Part shown: positions 11,106-23,605 of the stretch, piece by piece
Position numbering within the stretch: position 1 is the first letter of the stretch
How the letters are laid out: every line of letters starts with the position of its first letter
Assembly (NCBI GenBank): GCA_948146395.1
Contig: OX411552.1
Location: 5,122,284-5,186,283 of the forward strand
DNA length: 64,000 bases
Source of the DNA: Fragum whitleyi
Taxonomy: Eukaryota > Mollusca > Bivalvia > Cardiida > Cardiidae
Direction of reading: 5' to 3'
Translations under genes and position numbers: made by a program
Notes under the pieces: model-generated
The model's database searches: none
Seen by the model: the letters and a program-made list of their open reading frames with translations, nothing else
What the model was told of the DNA's origin: nothing

Positions 11106-13097
11106 TCACGCATACCTTGAATATTTTTTTAAAGTGGTGTATCACTACATTAAAATAAATGTAGCTCTAAGCGCGCACCCCAGGAATGAGATACACTCCA
11201 CCATGTAACCAAGGTTACCATCACCATGTAACCAAGGTTACCATTTCTGTGGGGTTCGCTCGTGCTTTGTTATCCTGAACGTAGGGTGGGCAGATGGTTT
11301 ATTTATGGAGAACCGTTTGGATCTATAGTCTACTAAAGGTCATGCGTGCTTAAAAAAATGTACACTCTCAAGGTTCATGTAAGAAACTTTTGAGCCCATT
11401 TAAATTCTAGCTTCTGATTACAAAAAAAGAAAGTACCCCAGCTAAACCATATATCAACTTGAAAGCTGCACAACATTAGAGGCCCCATCTCATATCAGAA
11501 TATCCAAACAATTATGGAAAAGGGGTATTTTGTTCAAAACCAATAACTTCATCAAGGCATAATAAATTTTGCCTAAATTTGAACAGAATGTAGACAGATG
11601 TACCTACTAGGTACTGCTACAATCTTAGATATAAAACTCAGCCTCAAAAGCTCTTTTGAAACAATCGATTTTCATATATTTTGTCAAAATACATATCAAA
11701 CCGGTTTAGCTTTCCAGAATAGACGGTAGGTATGGTGCAACTGCACACCATAAAATTGTTACATATTTTCTGAGATTTATTTCAAATTATATTTCTTTGA
11801 AGTCAACAATCCATTTCAAAGAATTATATATTCATCATTTTGTGAAATAGAAATTGATATATTGCTAAAAAACCTTACAGGTATTTAAACTATTAACATA
11901 CATTTATGTTGTGATAACACACCATACTTTACATAGATCTACACATTTACAAAATTAGAATGACATATATGACGTGTGTGTTTATGAAATAAGTCAAAAA
12001 AAAAACATAACAACATTTTGGGTCGGAGTTTTATATCAACGGTTGTAAAAGTACCTGGGTAGTTTTTTAGACTGTTTTTGTTAAAATATGAGGTAATTTT
12101 ATTCAACCGTCATGCTGTTGCTTGTTATGTTCAAAATCGCCCTTTTCCACGATGTCTTAGCCATACCACAATAGCTAGGACGCAGTCTTATGTTGCTTAA
12201 CTGCTTATGCTCAAAAGTAGCTTCATTTTGGTATATAATATACCTGGATATACTGCTATTTCTTGGCAAATTAAGTGGCATTAAAATAAGATTTCAAACA
12301 CTTTATATGAACATAAACTAATGTTGTTACACCATGAGTATTTGGTGGACACCTTTGCTCTTTAGGGGCTGCATCCCCCTAAAAGTACGGTGCTGTCCAA
12401 ACTTTTGACGTTTTCATCCATTTTATTTCATTGAAAATGTATGAGCAAACCACTAATAACTTGTATAAATTTAGGCGCGAACCCACACATCTAATGCTCG
12501 CAGCTTCATTTTGGACGGCACTTGTACATTTACGGGAGCGCGTCCAAACAAATATACATGTATATATGCACGACTGGTAGGAACATTTCGACCCAGTAAG
12601 AGCGCCATATGTATTTTTGGTAGTTTGAATCAAGCTTTCGGTGCAGATACACGAGTATATTGAATTACAAACAAGATGCAATGAATACAATGCAGAACAG
12701 ATATTTATCTTAGATAACGAACACATGGTTCCTCGTCGAAACACAAACCATTTTGCATTGCATTTTATGACCACACTTAACAATATATATGACAAGGTAA
12801 AAGAGGAAAGAATGATTGCCGTATTGTTCCCGTTTTCATAATTAAAATTGTGTGTTACATACTTACCTAGCTAAAAACTCGGTACCTACAGATTGATCCA
12901 AGTTGTAGCTGTGATAAGTTTGGCACAAGTTTATTTAATAGATGAGAAGAGTATTTGGTGATTTCATTGAGGTAGGAAAAAAAATCTAATCACACTGTAT
13001 TGATACGCAAAGCGATTTCATACATGTGTCTGATAAGGTAGTTGCGTACTTGAATCTGTAATTTTTATTTGTCTTGTACTATTTTGAATTTGGATGC
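11106..13097. other. Non-coding stretch, no gene seen
   Basis: AT-rich sequence with only short chance reading frames. It contains the palindromic tandem pair at 11200-11244 and otherwise nothing I can assign. Confidence 0.5.
11200..11244. repeat. Tandem pair of a 22-bp palindromic word
   Basis: ACCATGTAACCAAGGTTACC occurs twice with a 23-bp period. Each copy holds the perfect palindrome GTAACCAAGGTTAC. Confidence 0.75.
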
Positions 13098-13131
13098 CTC
13101 TCTCTCTCGCTCTCTCGCTCTCTGTCTCTCG

Positions 13132-13202
<71 letters not shown>
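13098..13202. repeat. CT/GA microsatellite ending at the gap
   Basis: Nearly pure CT dinucleotides with a few CG and GT interruptions in the first 45 bp, running directly into the N run. Confidence 0.95.
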
Positions 13203-13402
13203 NNNNNNNNNNNNNNNNNNNNNNNNNNNNNNNNNNNNNNNNNNNNNNNNNNNNNNNNNNNNNNNNNNNNNNNNNNNNNNNNNNNNNNNNNNNNNNNNNN
13301 NNNNNNNNNNNNNNNNNNNNNNNNNNNNNNNNNNNNNNNNNNNNNNNNNNNNNNNNNNNNNNNNNNNNNNNNNNNNNNNNNNNNNNNNNNNNNNNNNNNN
13401 NN
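13203..13402. other. Assembly gap of 200 N
   Basis: Exactly 200 N beginning inside a CT microsatellite. The round number suggests a placeholder rather than a measured size, so distances across it are uncertain. Confidence 0.98.
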
Positions 13403-13765
13403 TACCGAGTGTTATCAAAAGTAAACTTGTTTAAGAGTTGCATTGGACTTATTTATACAGATAAATGGCTGCTTTTCAACTTGCCGATTATCTCTTCTGA
13501 CATGACGAATAAACTTTAATTATGTAGGTGGCTCAGTGCCAAACAGTTAAAACTGTCTATAAAGTAGGTGATGATGTATGAGGACAAGGCCCCACATGGT
13601 ATCTATCTTGCTTCTTGATTGCGTTGATGTGTAAAAAGCGGTACCATTCTAAACGATTACAGACGTTTTTGTTTCCTGATCGCAAGGCTGGAAAAGTGAT
13701 TATCAATAGATAGAAAACTCACAATGGTGTTCTTGGGCTGTCCTTTTTTTTTGCAAAAGCGGGTA
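13403..13765. other. Non-coding, no gene seen
   Basis: AT-rich sequence between the gap and a MITE. Nothing assignable. Confidence 0.5.
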
Positions 13766-14193
13766 CGGTAAAGAAAATTCTGAAATTGACATGGTGAATG
13801 GATTTAGAATGATTTCGGAATGAAACTGCATGAGAACGATGAGTGTGTATTGAATGAAATTAAAGGGATGTAATCCGATATCGCTAATTTTATTCAAAAC
13901 GGACAGAATAGTGATATTTAGTATCTCCCATTAATAATATATGCATATAATTTCTTAAGATAGCTTTCTGTATCTTTTAAAAACAACAAGACGCTTACAA
14001 ATTCATTTAAGTCAGTGAAATTCCAGATTATTTCCTATGATTTTTATTTTGAATGTAGTAGTTTATTTTATCTTTTTTAGATCTTTTGCCGTGGTTTTGA
14101 TTGAGAGTTTTGAATGAATAAATGGAGCGCTTTGTGAGCGATATAGAATTATTTTCATCGGAATGAGAGTAAATTTTACGATGTTCTTAATTG
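13766..14193 (+). mobile_element. TA-flanked MITE, family M, copy 1
   Basis: 428-bp copy, TA on both sides. Ends read CGGTAAAG...AAATTGAC and the inverted ...CGATGTTCTTAATTG, a diverged form of the family TIR CAGTTAAGAACATCG. Internal words shared with other copies are GAGTGTGT..AGCGA, GGAGGTAAT, CGCTTACAATTTC and TGGAGCGCT. Small non-coding element. Confidence 0.75.
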
Positions 14194-14555
14194 TAACATC
14201 GCAAAATGAATAGTCGTGACGGTTACAGGGGTCTCGCGGATAGAGTAAATGGTAGATTTCCCGAAAATCGAGATTTGGAATTCCCCTCACTCGTATAACA
14301 CAAACGATGTAACATGTAGTGTATGCGCAGTTTGAAGAGTTGTTGTTATGCAATAAATAGATTTAAAATACAGGTAGGGAAGATTTTTTAGTTTTTAAAA
14401 ACCCATCCATGATGAAATTATGAAAAAACACCGATAGCAATTGGTTGGCATATATATCATACGCGGATCATTTTTCTCTTGGGCGAGGGGTGGTGATGGT
14501 AAGTGGAATCCAACAGTCTGTTTGTATGATTCACTGGAGTTTAATCCACTTTCAA
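14194..14555. other. Non-coding, no gene seen
   Basis: No reading frame or repeat that I could assign. Confidence 0.45.
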
Positions 14556-14690
14556 CAATCTTAAGTCATATCGCGGCGACCGGAGCACGTTAAAATGAAT
14601 TTCTGGCATTTAAAACGTTAGTTCCAACGGTACACCCCTTCCTGACCTTTAGCTGCTATCGCGCATAGGTGTACATTGGTGAGAGGCAAA
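14556..14690 (-). mobile_element. SINE body fragment
   Basis: Shares the order AGTCATATC..GCGA..GGAGC, CTGGCATT/CTGGTATT, CCTTCCTGACC/CCTTGTCTAGCC, AGCTGCTA and GGGAGACAAAT with the SINE body at 18140-18300. No tRNA-like head remains. Confidence 0.45.
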
Positions 14691-14829
14691 TACACTGACG
14701 GACTAAAATAATGCAAAACTCAGTTTCGGTAAATAGGCTTAGTCTTCCTGTGTGACGTTGAACCTTATATAAGGGGTTTAATTTAAGTGACTCAGTTAGT
14801 CGAGTATGTATAAAAGGACCATTTGTGTG

Positions 14830-15275
14830 AAGTTCGGTTGATTCTGACCTTCAGTTTCAGGGAAGATTGCTATATTTCATCATCCTCCAATTTTCGGAGA
14901 CACGACAGCCCGTAGCGCCAATGTCCTCAACTCGGGATTTAACAAAGAAATCTAAAAGAGCATAAATATCCTGATGATTATTTTTGCAAATTTTGGTTGA
15001 ATTCTGACCAGTGGTCAAGAAGATTTATTTCCAATTTCACCCATGGGACCCCTTTTTCGTGACACGTCATCCCATAGTGCCCAAAGTGTCCAACCGATCA
15101 AAATTTAACGTAAGAATTTGAAAGAACGTGTCATCTGAATTATTTCTGTAAAGTGTGGTTGAATTCTGACCAGTAGTTTCAGCGAAGAAGTTTTTTGATA
15201 TTTCACAATTTATCCAATTGTTGGTGACTCGACGGCTCGAAGCATCCTAATATCTAACTCAACAGAATTTAACCT
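14830..15275. repeat. Diverged tandem repeat, about 156 bp period
   Basis: The phrase GGTTGAATTCTGACCAGT recurs near 14837, 14994 and 15149, each followed by TTTCA/GGTCA..GAAGA, a GGTGACTCGACG-type word and AAATTTAAC. MITE copy 2 is inserted at the end and a further partial unit continues near 15757. Related sequence lies at 51900-52380. Confidence 0.6.
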
Positions 15276-15276
15276 A

Positions 15277-15713
15277 CAGTTAAAACATCGTGAAATTGAC
15301 AAGGTGAATGATTTGGGAATGATTTAGGAATGAAATTGAATGAGTGTGTGGAGCGACTTTTGAGTGAATTTAATGGGAGGTAATCTAGTATTGCAAATTT
15401 TGTTCAGGATGAACAAAATTAGCAATTTTGATTACCCCCCTTTAATAAAATATGCATAAAAGTTCATTAGATAACTCCCTATTTCTTCAAGAACCTATCA
15501 GCCGCTTACAATTTCAAATAAATAAGTGAAAGCCCGACTTTTTTCCTAGTTATTATTATTTTGAACGAAGTTGTTGTTATATGTTTTTCGGTGAGTTTGG
15601 AGCGTTTTTGAATGGTTTGAGTGAGTGTTTGGAATGAATGAATAGAGCGCTGAGAGAGCGATTTAGAATGGTTCTGATTGAGTTAAATGTCACTTTCGCG
15701 ATGTAATTAACTG
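15277..15713 (+). mobile_element. TA-flanked MITE, family M, copy 2 (best preserved)
   Basis: 437 bp bounded by TA dinucleotides (15275-15276 and 15714-15715). Ends CAGTTAAAACATCGTG and CGCGATGTAATTAACTG form terminal inverted repeats. CAGT ends with TA target sites point to Tc1/mariner-type mobilisation. It is inserted in the tandem repeat at 14830-15275. Confidence 0.85.
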
Positions 15714-15715
15714 TA

Positions 15716-17690
15716 GTAATTTGAGAGAGTATGTCCCAGGGATCATAACTGTGAAATTTGGTGAAATTCTGCACATTGTTTTCAGAGATAAAGATGTTTA
15801 AATGAAAATTTTTCTGATATTGATCTATGCTGAAATAGTACAATAAGATTCAGAAACTTTTTGTACTTGATCATCTTTCATATATTTCTATGAAATACTT
15901 TAACTGGTAGTTTCATATAAGTTCAAAACAATATTTTTGTGTTATTTTATAGAATGCTTTATACAGTCATTGTTATATAGAAATATCGCTTTAGATAAAA
16001 AAATATAGTATACAATGTATATGGTATAATGCCATTGTAATGTAGAAATATCACCTAATATAAAAATGAATAATTCCCCTATTTCTTTACCTTAAATAAG
16101 TACTTTAACGTTATCAATTATTTCTGATAAACATTGATACCAGAAAAAATCGCAGTTCATATGTGAAAAAACAAACTCAATTTTACTACGCTTGACTCTC
16201 TTTAAGAATGCTATTTGTGTGTCACGTTTCCTGCCCTAAGACGATTATTCCTTAACATTTTTTCTTGTAAAAGAGAAATTCAGTTTTCAAAAAATTTATA
16301 CATGGTGACACACCTTGATAACCTATTGCCTGAATATCATAGTTTACACAAAGACGGGTATACTTAGCGTCATTAGAAAGTTACCACACAAAATACCCTT
16401 GGATCATTCAAAAAGTATTGCCCAATACAACATACTATGTACGACAATTATATTAGGTATAAATGTGTATGCACAAATTTGCTATTATGTTGATAAAAGT
16501 ATTTTCATTATTGACACAATACGTCACGTTCAAATTGGGTAGGCCTTACGTTGTTGACGTGAATGCAAAACTCTGAATAGGCTGCCCCCAACAAAAAAAA
16601 TGAAAATTACCCATAAAAAAAACTTGGTTTGTAGATGATAGGCCACGCAAAGGACACCAAAGGTGACATCAACACTAACTGGTCGTCAAATCATCCAATG
16701 GTATGTTCGCGACAGGTTCCGATCGGCCTCGAAAACAGCACGAGACACATAAGGATCTGAAATGGGATGGATGTGCGCCGTGTTGCGACCTGAATAAATC
16801 AAGACTCTATCTGACTCATGTGTTCTGTTTCCGAGGGCTGGCTTTGCGTTGCGTGGTTGGCATATAACGCATTTCGAAAATGAAGACAAAAATAAAAATC
16901 TCGTTTTGAGCGATGGAAGTTTGCAACGAAACGTTATGTTGACAACATCTTGTTACCATTTGTTTGTCCGTTCTCAGTAAAACACGTTCACATTGACGTT
17001 TTCCGACGGATCATTTTGCAATGTTGATTTTCGTTTTATCAGAATCAATTATATCAATCCTCTTCCGATCGCAATCCTGCAGGGCATGTGTTCGCAATTA
17101 GGATGTACGACGTTTGACGCTTGACGTCATATCGGGAACCGGCAGCAGCTCATCAACGGTCTTACGGACGAATGGCAGGTCATTTTCTTATAACGTTTAC
17201 AGCGTGCGATAAGATATTTTGCACGAAATCACTGCAGTTCTCTATGAAAACAGTGGCCGTACTCGTAATTGATGTTAGTGACTTTTCATTTTTTTTTATT
17301 TTTGTTGTTGTATGGGAGTTATTGTTGGTGGTAACTTTCTATCGACGCTGAGTACATATATAGAGCATGCCACCGGGATGGGTTATGTCAGTAACAATAA
17401 AAAGCCAACCCAGAGTAAGAGAATTACACAGGAATCGGAGAGAAATTGTAATTTGCAACTTTAATTGGTAAAAGTCGAGTTTATTTGCGTTATCTCTGAA
17501 ATAGATATTGTTTACTTTCCGACTGTCATTTTTTTTGGTGAACGTTTGTGAATAACGTTCACCAGTGTAATACATTTTGAAAAATCAAACCCCGTAAGAT
17601 CTTAATTGAGCTTAATATCATCGAGATAAAGTAGAGCGCACTTAATTTCAATTTACTAATTTTTAAGACTTGTCTTCGTCAGACAACAGT
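15716..17690. other. Non-coding, no gene seen
   Basis: First 150 bp continue the tandem repeat interrupted by the MITE. The rest is AT-rich to 16540, then richer in G+C and CpG (16680-17350) with short reading frames on both strands that I do not recognise. This could be a promoter-like region for the candidate exon at 17702. Confidence 0.35.
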
Positions 17691-17701
17691 GCACGTTGGA
17701 A

Positions 17702-17868
17702 ATGGCGAGATACAAGAACTCTATACTAGACGTAGACAATGAAAAGACTCTTTTTAAATATGAGAGGACCGACCAATCTTGGCTCATGCGATTTTTTTCA
17801 ACGCGGAGGCTGCAAGGGAAGTCTCTAAACAAACCGTCAAAACTTACTGTCTATTTATGCTCCAACGC
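17702..17868 (+). CDS. Possible first exon of an unknown gene
   Basis: A frame starting MARYKNSILDV has balanced amino-acid composition. The preceding sequence is not a known repeat. CGCGCAAG followed by GTAATATG near 17868 would make a fair splice donor; without splicing the frame continues to a stop at 17975-17977. I see no family match and no downstream exon, so this may equally be a chance frame. Confidence 0.2.
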
Positions 17869-18120
17869 GCAAGGTAATATGTACACAGGTTTATGCAATC
17901 GGGTTTACACAACGTTAACATTCGATAGTCAGGCTCGAGACGTGTTTTCAGAATTATTCGACACGTGTTTTAAATGAACAACCTTTCCTGGGACTTTTCG
18001 TTTGATTATGGATGATCGCCGCTTTTAAACATTTCTCTGTAAAAATCGGGGTGGGTTGCGACACAGGCGATTTATTCCTAATCCGAGTTTTTCATAAATG
18101 TCAATGTTTAATTTGTTAAA

Positions 18121-18384
18121 AAGGGGTTATACGCCGCATTCGACAATCACTCAGTCATATCCCAGCGAATGGAGCGCCTAACAATGCATTCCTGGTATTT
18201 CTCACACTAGTACTACCACTACATCCTTGTCTAGCCTCCAGCTGCTAACCCAAAAGGGTCTATGACTATCCACAAATTGATGGGAGACAAATAGTCGGAA
18301 AGGATGAGTGCCGCCGACGGTGATCGAATCCGGACATGTAGGAGTAGGCTGACAGTCCTACGCGTTACCAGCGATGGCGGCTCA
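18121..18384 (-). mobile_element. tRNA-derived SINE
   Basis: On the minus strand a tRNA-like head (18384 to 18306) has an A-box-like TGGTAACGCGTAGGACTG and a B box GGATTCGATCACC. A body follows that ends with CGAATGCGGCGTATAACCCC and a T-rich tail near 18120. It is a Pol III-type retroposon without coding capacity. The tRNA cloverleaf is too decayed for a functional tRNA. Confidence 0.65.
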
Positions 18385-18439
18385 TATTTGTTATATATAT
18401 AACGGTCTTATTTATTACCTATAGGACATTATTTGGATT

Positions 18440-18600
18440 GTGAAACAATCGCCTGTTAACTTGAGCCCATTAACATGGATATCTGGTAATTCTGGTATAT
18501 CTCTCACCAGAACTATGAGTAACTTATATCCTGACCTCGCATTCTCCTTCTATCCTCTTAGGTTTACGATTATTTACCAATTGATGAATAAATAGAAATT
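18440..18600 (-). mobile_element. Second SINE body fragment next to the first
   Basis: Diverged copy of the same body: AATCGCCTGTTAACTTGAGC, TGGTATATCTCTCACCAG, CTTATATCCTGACCTC and CCAATTGATGAATAAATAG follow the same order as 18140-18300. Confidence 0.4.
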
Positions 18601-19501
18601 AAACTACGACATTGTCTGGACAATCAATTACCTGTTCAAAATACCTACCTTCATAAATCTATAGGTAAACCAGGCTATTCGAATGTTTATAAACAGACTT
18701 TCGACGAGTTAATATTGATAAATTGGGACCAAGGGATTTTTTGCTGTCCCGGTCTGTGACTATACTGAAAAGACCAAAGAAACGCAAAACTAACGGTAAT
18801 ACTACCATCCTTTGAATAACACCTGTAAACGTCATGTGTCATAGCGTAAAAGTAACTTGCTTTATAAACCGATTTCATCACGAAGAAACCAGAATTGGAA
18901 CAACAAAAAGCATTGAATATCGAAAGGGAGAAAAGGGAGTTTTCGTGATGAGTTACTTTATTCTATCAGTATATAGGTGTAATTAAGTACCGTTATCTCA
19001 CGCTTATTAAAATTCAGTTCAGTCCACCCCTACTCATGGCTATACCACATTTTCCCGCGTTTTCGAATACCCCGGTTGGGCTTATAAGTGTCTTTAAATT
19101 CATTCTTTTTTACACAATAACATCAGATAATTATATACGATAACGAAACTCCACATACTACCGAAAAAGATAGAAACGTTATAATTACAACGTTTTGGTT
19201 GAAGACCAAGTCTTTAAGTTTTGAAGTGCAAACTCCTCAATCGACGATCATTTACGTTTTGTCTCTGACTGATGTGCGACATAAGTAAGAAAATCATCAG
19301 TCTTACAATTTGGGGGATGGGGACCCCATTCAGTTCATAAAATTTAAAAGAGCCATAACGGATAACGTTTCATGGAAGAAATGTAGTAGTACTGGTGTTG
19401 GTATGGTCAAATATGAGTTCTGCGTGATGAAATTGAATAACCTTTATGAATGTTTTTTCGAGTTAGGAAAGAAATGAATAGTCTAGGCACTATAGTTGCA
19501 T
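18601..19501. other. Non-coding, no gene seen
   Basis: No recognisable gene or repeat. Confidence 0.4.
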
Positions 19502-19777
<276 letters not shown>

Positions 19778-20034
19778 TCTAGAATTTCATCATAAACGTT
19801 CACAATCAGTACTTTCAGTGCTTTGATTTAATATGGCACACCATTCCAAAATAATCAAACCTATAACTTTTTCTATCCTACAAAGGTTTAATAGATCATA
19901 GACCATTTACCAGACAAAGAGTCGTAGATAGACAATGTATAAACTGTTGGAGAAGATTAAAGAAAAAAAGAATGAACAGGGGCGGAGTTTAAAATGAGTT
20001 TCGCATGGTCGAGGTGTAATACAGATAACAACAT

Positions 20035-20245
20035 TGTAAATGATTTTTGAACGATTCTGGAATGAAATATAATAAGTGTGTGGAGCGAATATTGAATGAA
20101 TTTAAAAATTACCATCCTTTGATATAATTTGCATACACACTCTATAAAAAAGCCTCCTATCTACTCAAGAATTTGTCAGACGCTCACAATTTCAATTATT
20201 TCAGTGAAATCGCTTTTTTCTAGCTGTATTTATTTTGAGTGACGC
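20035..20245 (+). mobile_element. MITE family M, partial copy 3
   Basis: Contains GGAATGAAAT..AATAAGTGTGTGG, TTGAATGAATTTAA, GACGCTCACAATTTCAATTA and TTTTCTAGCTGTATTTATT in family order. Both terminal repeats are decayed or missing. Confidence 0.6.
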
Positions 20246-20690
20246 TTTCAGAAATGAAGAAGTTTAAGGTAGGCCCTTACTGCGGACAGATAACATTGCC
20301 GAATTTTCGACTTTCTTAAAATTTAACTATAATTGCAGGGTATTATTTTTGAAGTGTGGGCATCAGCTAAATTGCAATTAAAAGGGCTTGAAGCTCGTTT
20401 ATTTCCCGTCATGACGTCATGAAGGGCCAACCCGTTTTCGACCCGCCAAAAATCAGTATTTGCAAAGAATTTCTTAATAAAGCGACCGACTTTTACTTAA
20501 AAATTTCATTTGAAAATAAAAAAAAACTGCCAGAGCTAGATGTTTAATTTCTGAGCACATTCAATCAGAAAAAGGGTCTGAAACGCTATCTTTCTCGCGA
20601 TTTGTAAGATTTGACGTTCTATTTTTCATTGAATCGTTTGTAAATATAAATAGATTTCTCAAAATTTTGTCCAGTGACCGATGCTGTTTT
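20246..20690. other. Non-coding, no gene seen
   Basis: No recognisable gene or repeat. Confidence 0.4.
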
Positions 20691-21456
20691 TAGCTCACCT
20701 GAGCACGAAGTGCTCAAGGTGAGCTATTGGGATCGTAGAAGGTCCGTCGTCCGTCGTCAGTCATGCGTCGTGCGTCGTCCGTCGTGCGTCGTGCGTCGTG
20801 CGTCGTCCACAATTTCTTTAAACATCTTCTCCTCCTTAACCAGTAGGCCAATCTTGATTAAACTTGGCAGGGATGTTCCTTGGGTCAAGCTCTACCAAAG
20901 TTGTTCAAATAAATGAAATCCACCCTTAACTTTCCCTTTACCCTTAACAAAAAGGGTGAAAATATGGAAATCTTTAAAAATCTTCTTCTCTGAAACCAGA
21001 AGGCAGACAGCTTTCATATTTGGTATGTAGCATCATCTAGTGGACCTCTACCAAGTTTGTTCATATCAAGACCCTAGGATCATATTTGGGCTCCACCCGG
21101 GCGCAACCCTTTTTACATAGAATCAAAGAGCGAATATCTTTTAAAATCTTCTTTAATTGATACCAGAGGGCACACTCCTTTTATTTTTGGTATGTAGTAT
21201 CATCTTGTGGGCCCCTACGAAGTTTGTCCATATCAAGACCCTTGGGTCACATTAGGGTCCACCCAGGTGCATCCCTTTTGACATAGAATCAAAGAGTAAA
21301 AAGGCATTTCTATCGGGCTCTTCGCTGAAAACGTTCCATGGTATTGATCTTAGGCAATTATCGTCTTTCTGAGATTTGCCTATCTAATTAATGTGATGTC
21401 CCAGGGGACATAGAGACTCAGGTGAGCGATCTAGGACCATCTTGGTCCTCTTGTTT
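20691..21456 (-). mobile_element. Pearl/HINE-like element, family P1, copy 1
   Basis: One end is a palindrome (TAGCTCACCTGAGCACGAAG and its inverse to about 20726) followed by a GTCCGTCGTGCGTC microsatellite. The middle holds about three diverged core repeats of roughly 150 bp (CAGAAGGCA...GTATGTAGCATCATC). The other end is CTCAGGTGAGCGATC with the hairpin AGGACCATCTTGGTCCT and CTTGTT. Short hairpin ends, core tandem repeats and a GACG-type microsatellite are the hallmarks of bivalve pearl and Helentron-associated elements. No coding sequence. Confidence 0.7.
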
Positions 21457-22477
21457 TGTTATTCTGTAGCCAAATGAATATGCTCCACATCTATCAAATA
21501 AAATTGATTTGTCTTTGGCTTACATTTTCCATGAATTTAGATTTTGTGAAGTTGTTGTAACATTTTTCGCCGAATTCGACGTTGCACCAAAACCATCGTT
21601 ACTATGCTTTTTGGACGCCAATCTCTGTGCAATAAAGTATTCTAAAATATCGGATATCAAGGTTTATTGTTGAATAAAGGCTTCGGAAGTATTGAATCTG
21701 CAAGTGAAAATCAACAAATTATTTATCTTTTATCCGTTTAAAAACATTGCTTTTGTGAACTTTTGACGCGACATTGAAATAATCTTTGATATGCTATATC
21801 CTCGCGAAATCGAATTTTACCCAAAAAAAAATTAACCCGAAGACATATGATTTTTATTTCAAAACTCTTCAGTAGAATGGTATTTCAGGAATTAATGAAT
21901 ATCATAATATGTTGAATACCCAGGTTCCCCAAAAGTTCCCTTTTCTGAACAGCATTTATGGTACTTGTTAGTGTAAACTAATGTCTGGATCTTGGTTATT
22001 TTATATATTGTATACTTAGATGTTTCAGTTGATAATTCAAAAAAAGAAAAAAAAAAAAAAAAAAAACATGTAAAACCCTTATCCTTCTGCTTACAACATA
22101 ATGGCAGACAGTGTGTACAAAGATCAGCCTGCATATGATAGTCTGATCCTTGCTCACAATGTCTATCTTGTTATCAATAACGATAATAATAACTATAATA
22201 AAATGGCAACTAGAAAAAAAGTTAAATTTAGCCGGAAAATTGTTACTAAAAAGTGTTTATCATTATAGTAAAGTATGTCTTGCTTGCAAAATTTAATTCG
22301 TCCAATATAAAAAATCATGCAGACTGACGTTCTCTTTGACTCTTGTGCGACAAAGAGCAGACTGGTCACTTCCTGGTCGGATGGTTTCTAAAAAAAGCCA
22401 TTCATTCAGTGTTCCTGCTTCAAATCTGCAGGAAAAATCGAATTACACGAAAGAAAAATAAACAAAACACTTGGAGG
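21457..22477. other. Non-coding, no gene seen
   Basis: AT-rich with an A/G-rich homopolymer run at 22036-22067. No supported gene. Confidence 0.45.
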
Positions 22478-22560
22478 ATGAACGCTGGCGGGGTCGAATC
22501 CGCGTCATGCAAGATTCGGATCGTCAGTGTTCAACCATCCAACCATAACAAACTTCTACT
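22478..22560 (-). mobile_element. tRNA-like SINE head (degenerate)
   Basis: Minus strand reads GGTTGGATGGTTGAACACTG (A-box region) and GCGGATTCGACCCCGCC (B box), with the spacing of a tRNA. The anticodon arm is irregular and there is no closed acceptor stem. Confidence 0.4.
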
Positions 22561-23605
22561 TACAATGCGTCTGTATGGTCCAAATTTAGTATAATCCATC
22601 ATGTGAATAATCCTATTTTTTGAATATTTTTAATTTTGTCACACGACTAACGAAACTTAACAACACAATGCATTGGTTTGAAAACTGAAAACTACAGTCA
22701 TTCCCAAAACAGACCCCAATATGAACATAGATAGGGTAAGTTCATATCGGACTCGGTTTCGACCCGAGTTAACCGGGTTTCCATCAGAACGACCTTGGTT
22801 TCGGCACTTATGAGGTCATTTTTACCTTTCAACCTTGACGCTTCTGATCCTGGGTCAGGTCGGTGTTACTTGGGTTCCAAAATGGTGTCGAAAATAGTGC
22901 ACAACAATTCGATTACATCAAACAAATGTCCACGTGTAGAAAGGTTAAGGCTAAAGGTTTCGACGTATTTTGATATATTTACAAAAAGTGGACACTAAAA
23001 ATAGAAAATGACCGAATCCCGATGATACAAATACCCGAACTGACCGAATTAGTGCAAACTATAGTCTGTATCAGGTAACCTGACCTGTGCTCGGGAATGG
23101 GAGACGTTTGCGAGCTTTTGGAAGGTGTTTTCCATTTTGAACACATTGACGCGGTCAAATGGGAGTTGCATTCTCTCTGGCGACTCGTGAGGGTGTTTTC
23201 GTGCTTGATACAGGACAGGAGACTCGATGTATTGAACCCACCCCCCCCCCCCCCCCCTCGAATTCAGTCACTAGAAATCTTACGACATTTCACAATCTCT
23301 AATTACTAATACCGCTCACGTGCAAATTCTATCATGTTAAATAACAAATGAAAATTATAAATTATATTCTGTTGTCAACTTTGTTGATTAGATTGAATAA
23401 ATGTTTTGAACTTTGAATTTGGTACGGCAAGACCTATTTTCGAAAGGCCCTTAGAAAAAAATATGCAAGGTGACCCATTTTTTTTCTTTCAAAAATCAAA
23501 ATTAAAAATAAAATAAGGTTTAAAGAAAAGTTTGATAGTGGAAAAAGGCCGAGCGAACTTCCCTTTATTGACATGGCTGCTTATAACGGCATCTACTTCG
23601 CGAAA
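22561..23605. other. Non-coding, no gene seen
   Basis: Contains a 17-base C run at 23241-23257 and an AATAAA-containing stretch near 23396 that resembles a retroposon 3' end. Nothing else is assignable. Confidence 0.4.

Noticed and set aside
12379..12795. 138-codon minus-strand frame and the overlapping plus-strand frame at 12641-12841
   Set aside because: No recognisable domain, odd composition rich in Cys, Ser and Tyr, and no convincing splice sites. A weak acceptor at GTGCAG 12643 and donor near 12796 were considered but the evidence is too thin.
13018..13519. Several Ser/Leu or Arg/Glu frames across the CT tract and gap
   Set aside because: Products of a dinucleotide repeat and N bases, not genes.
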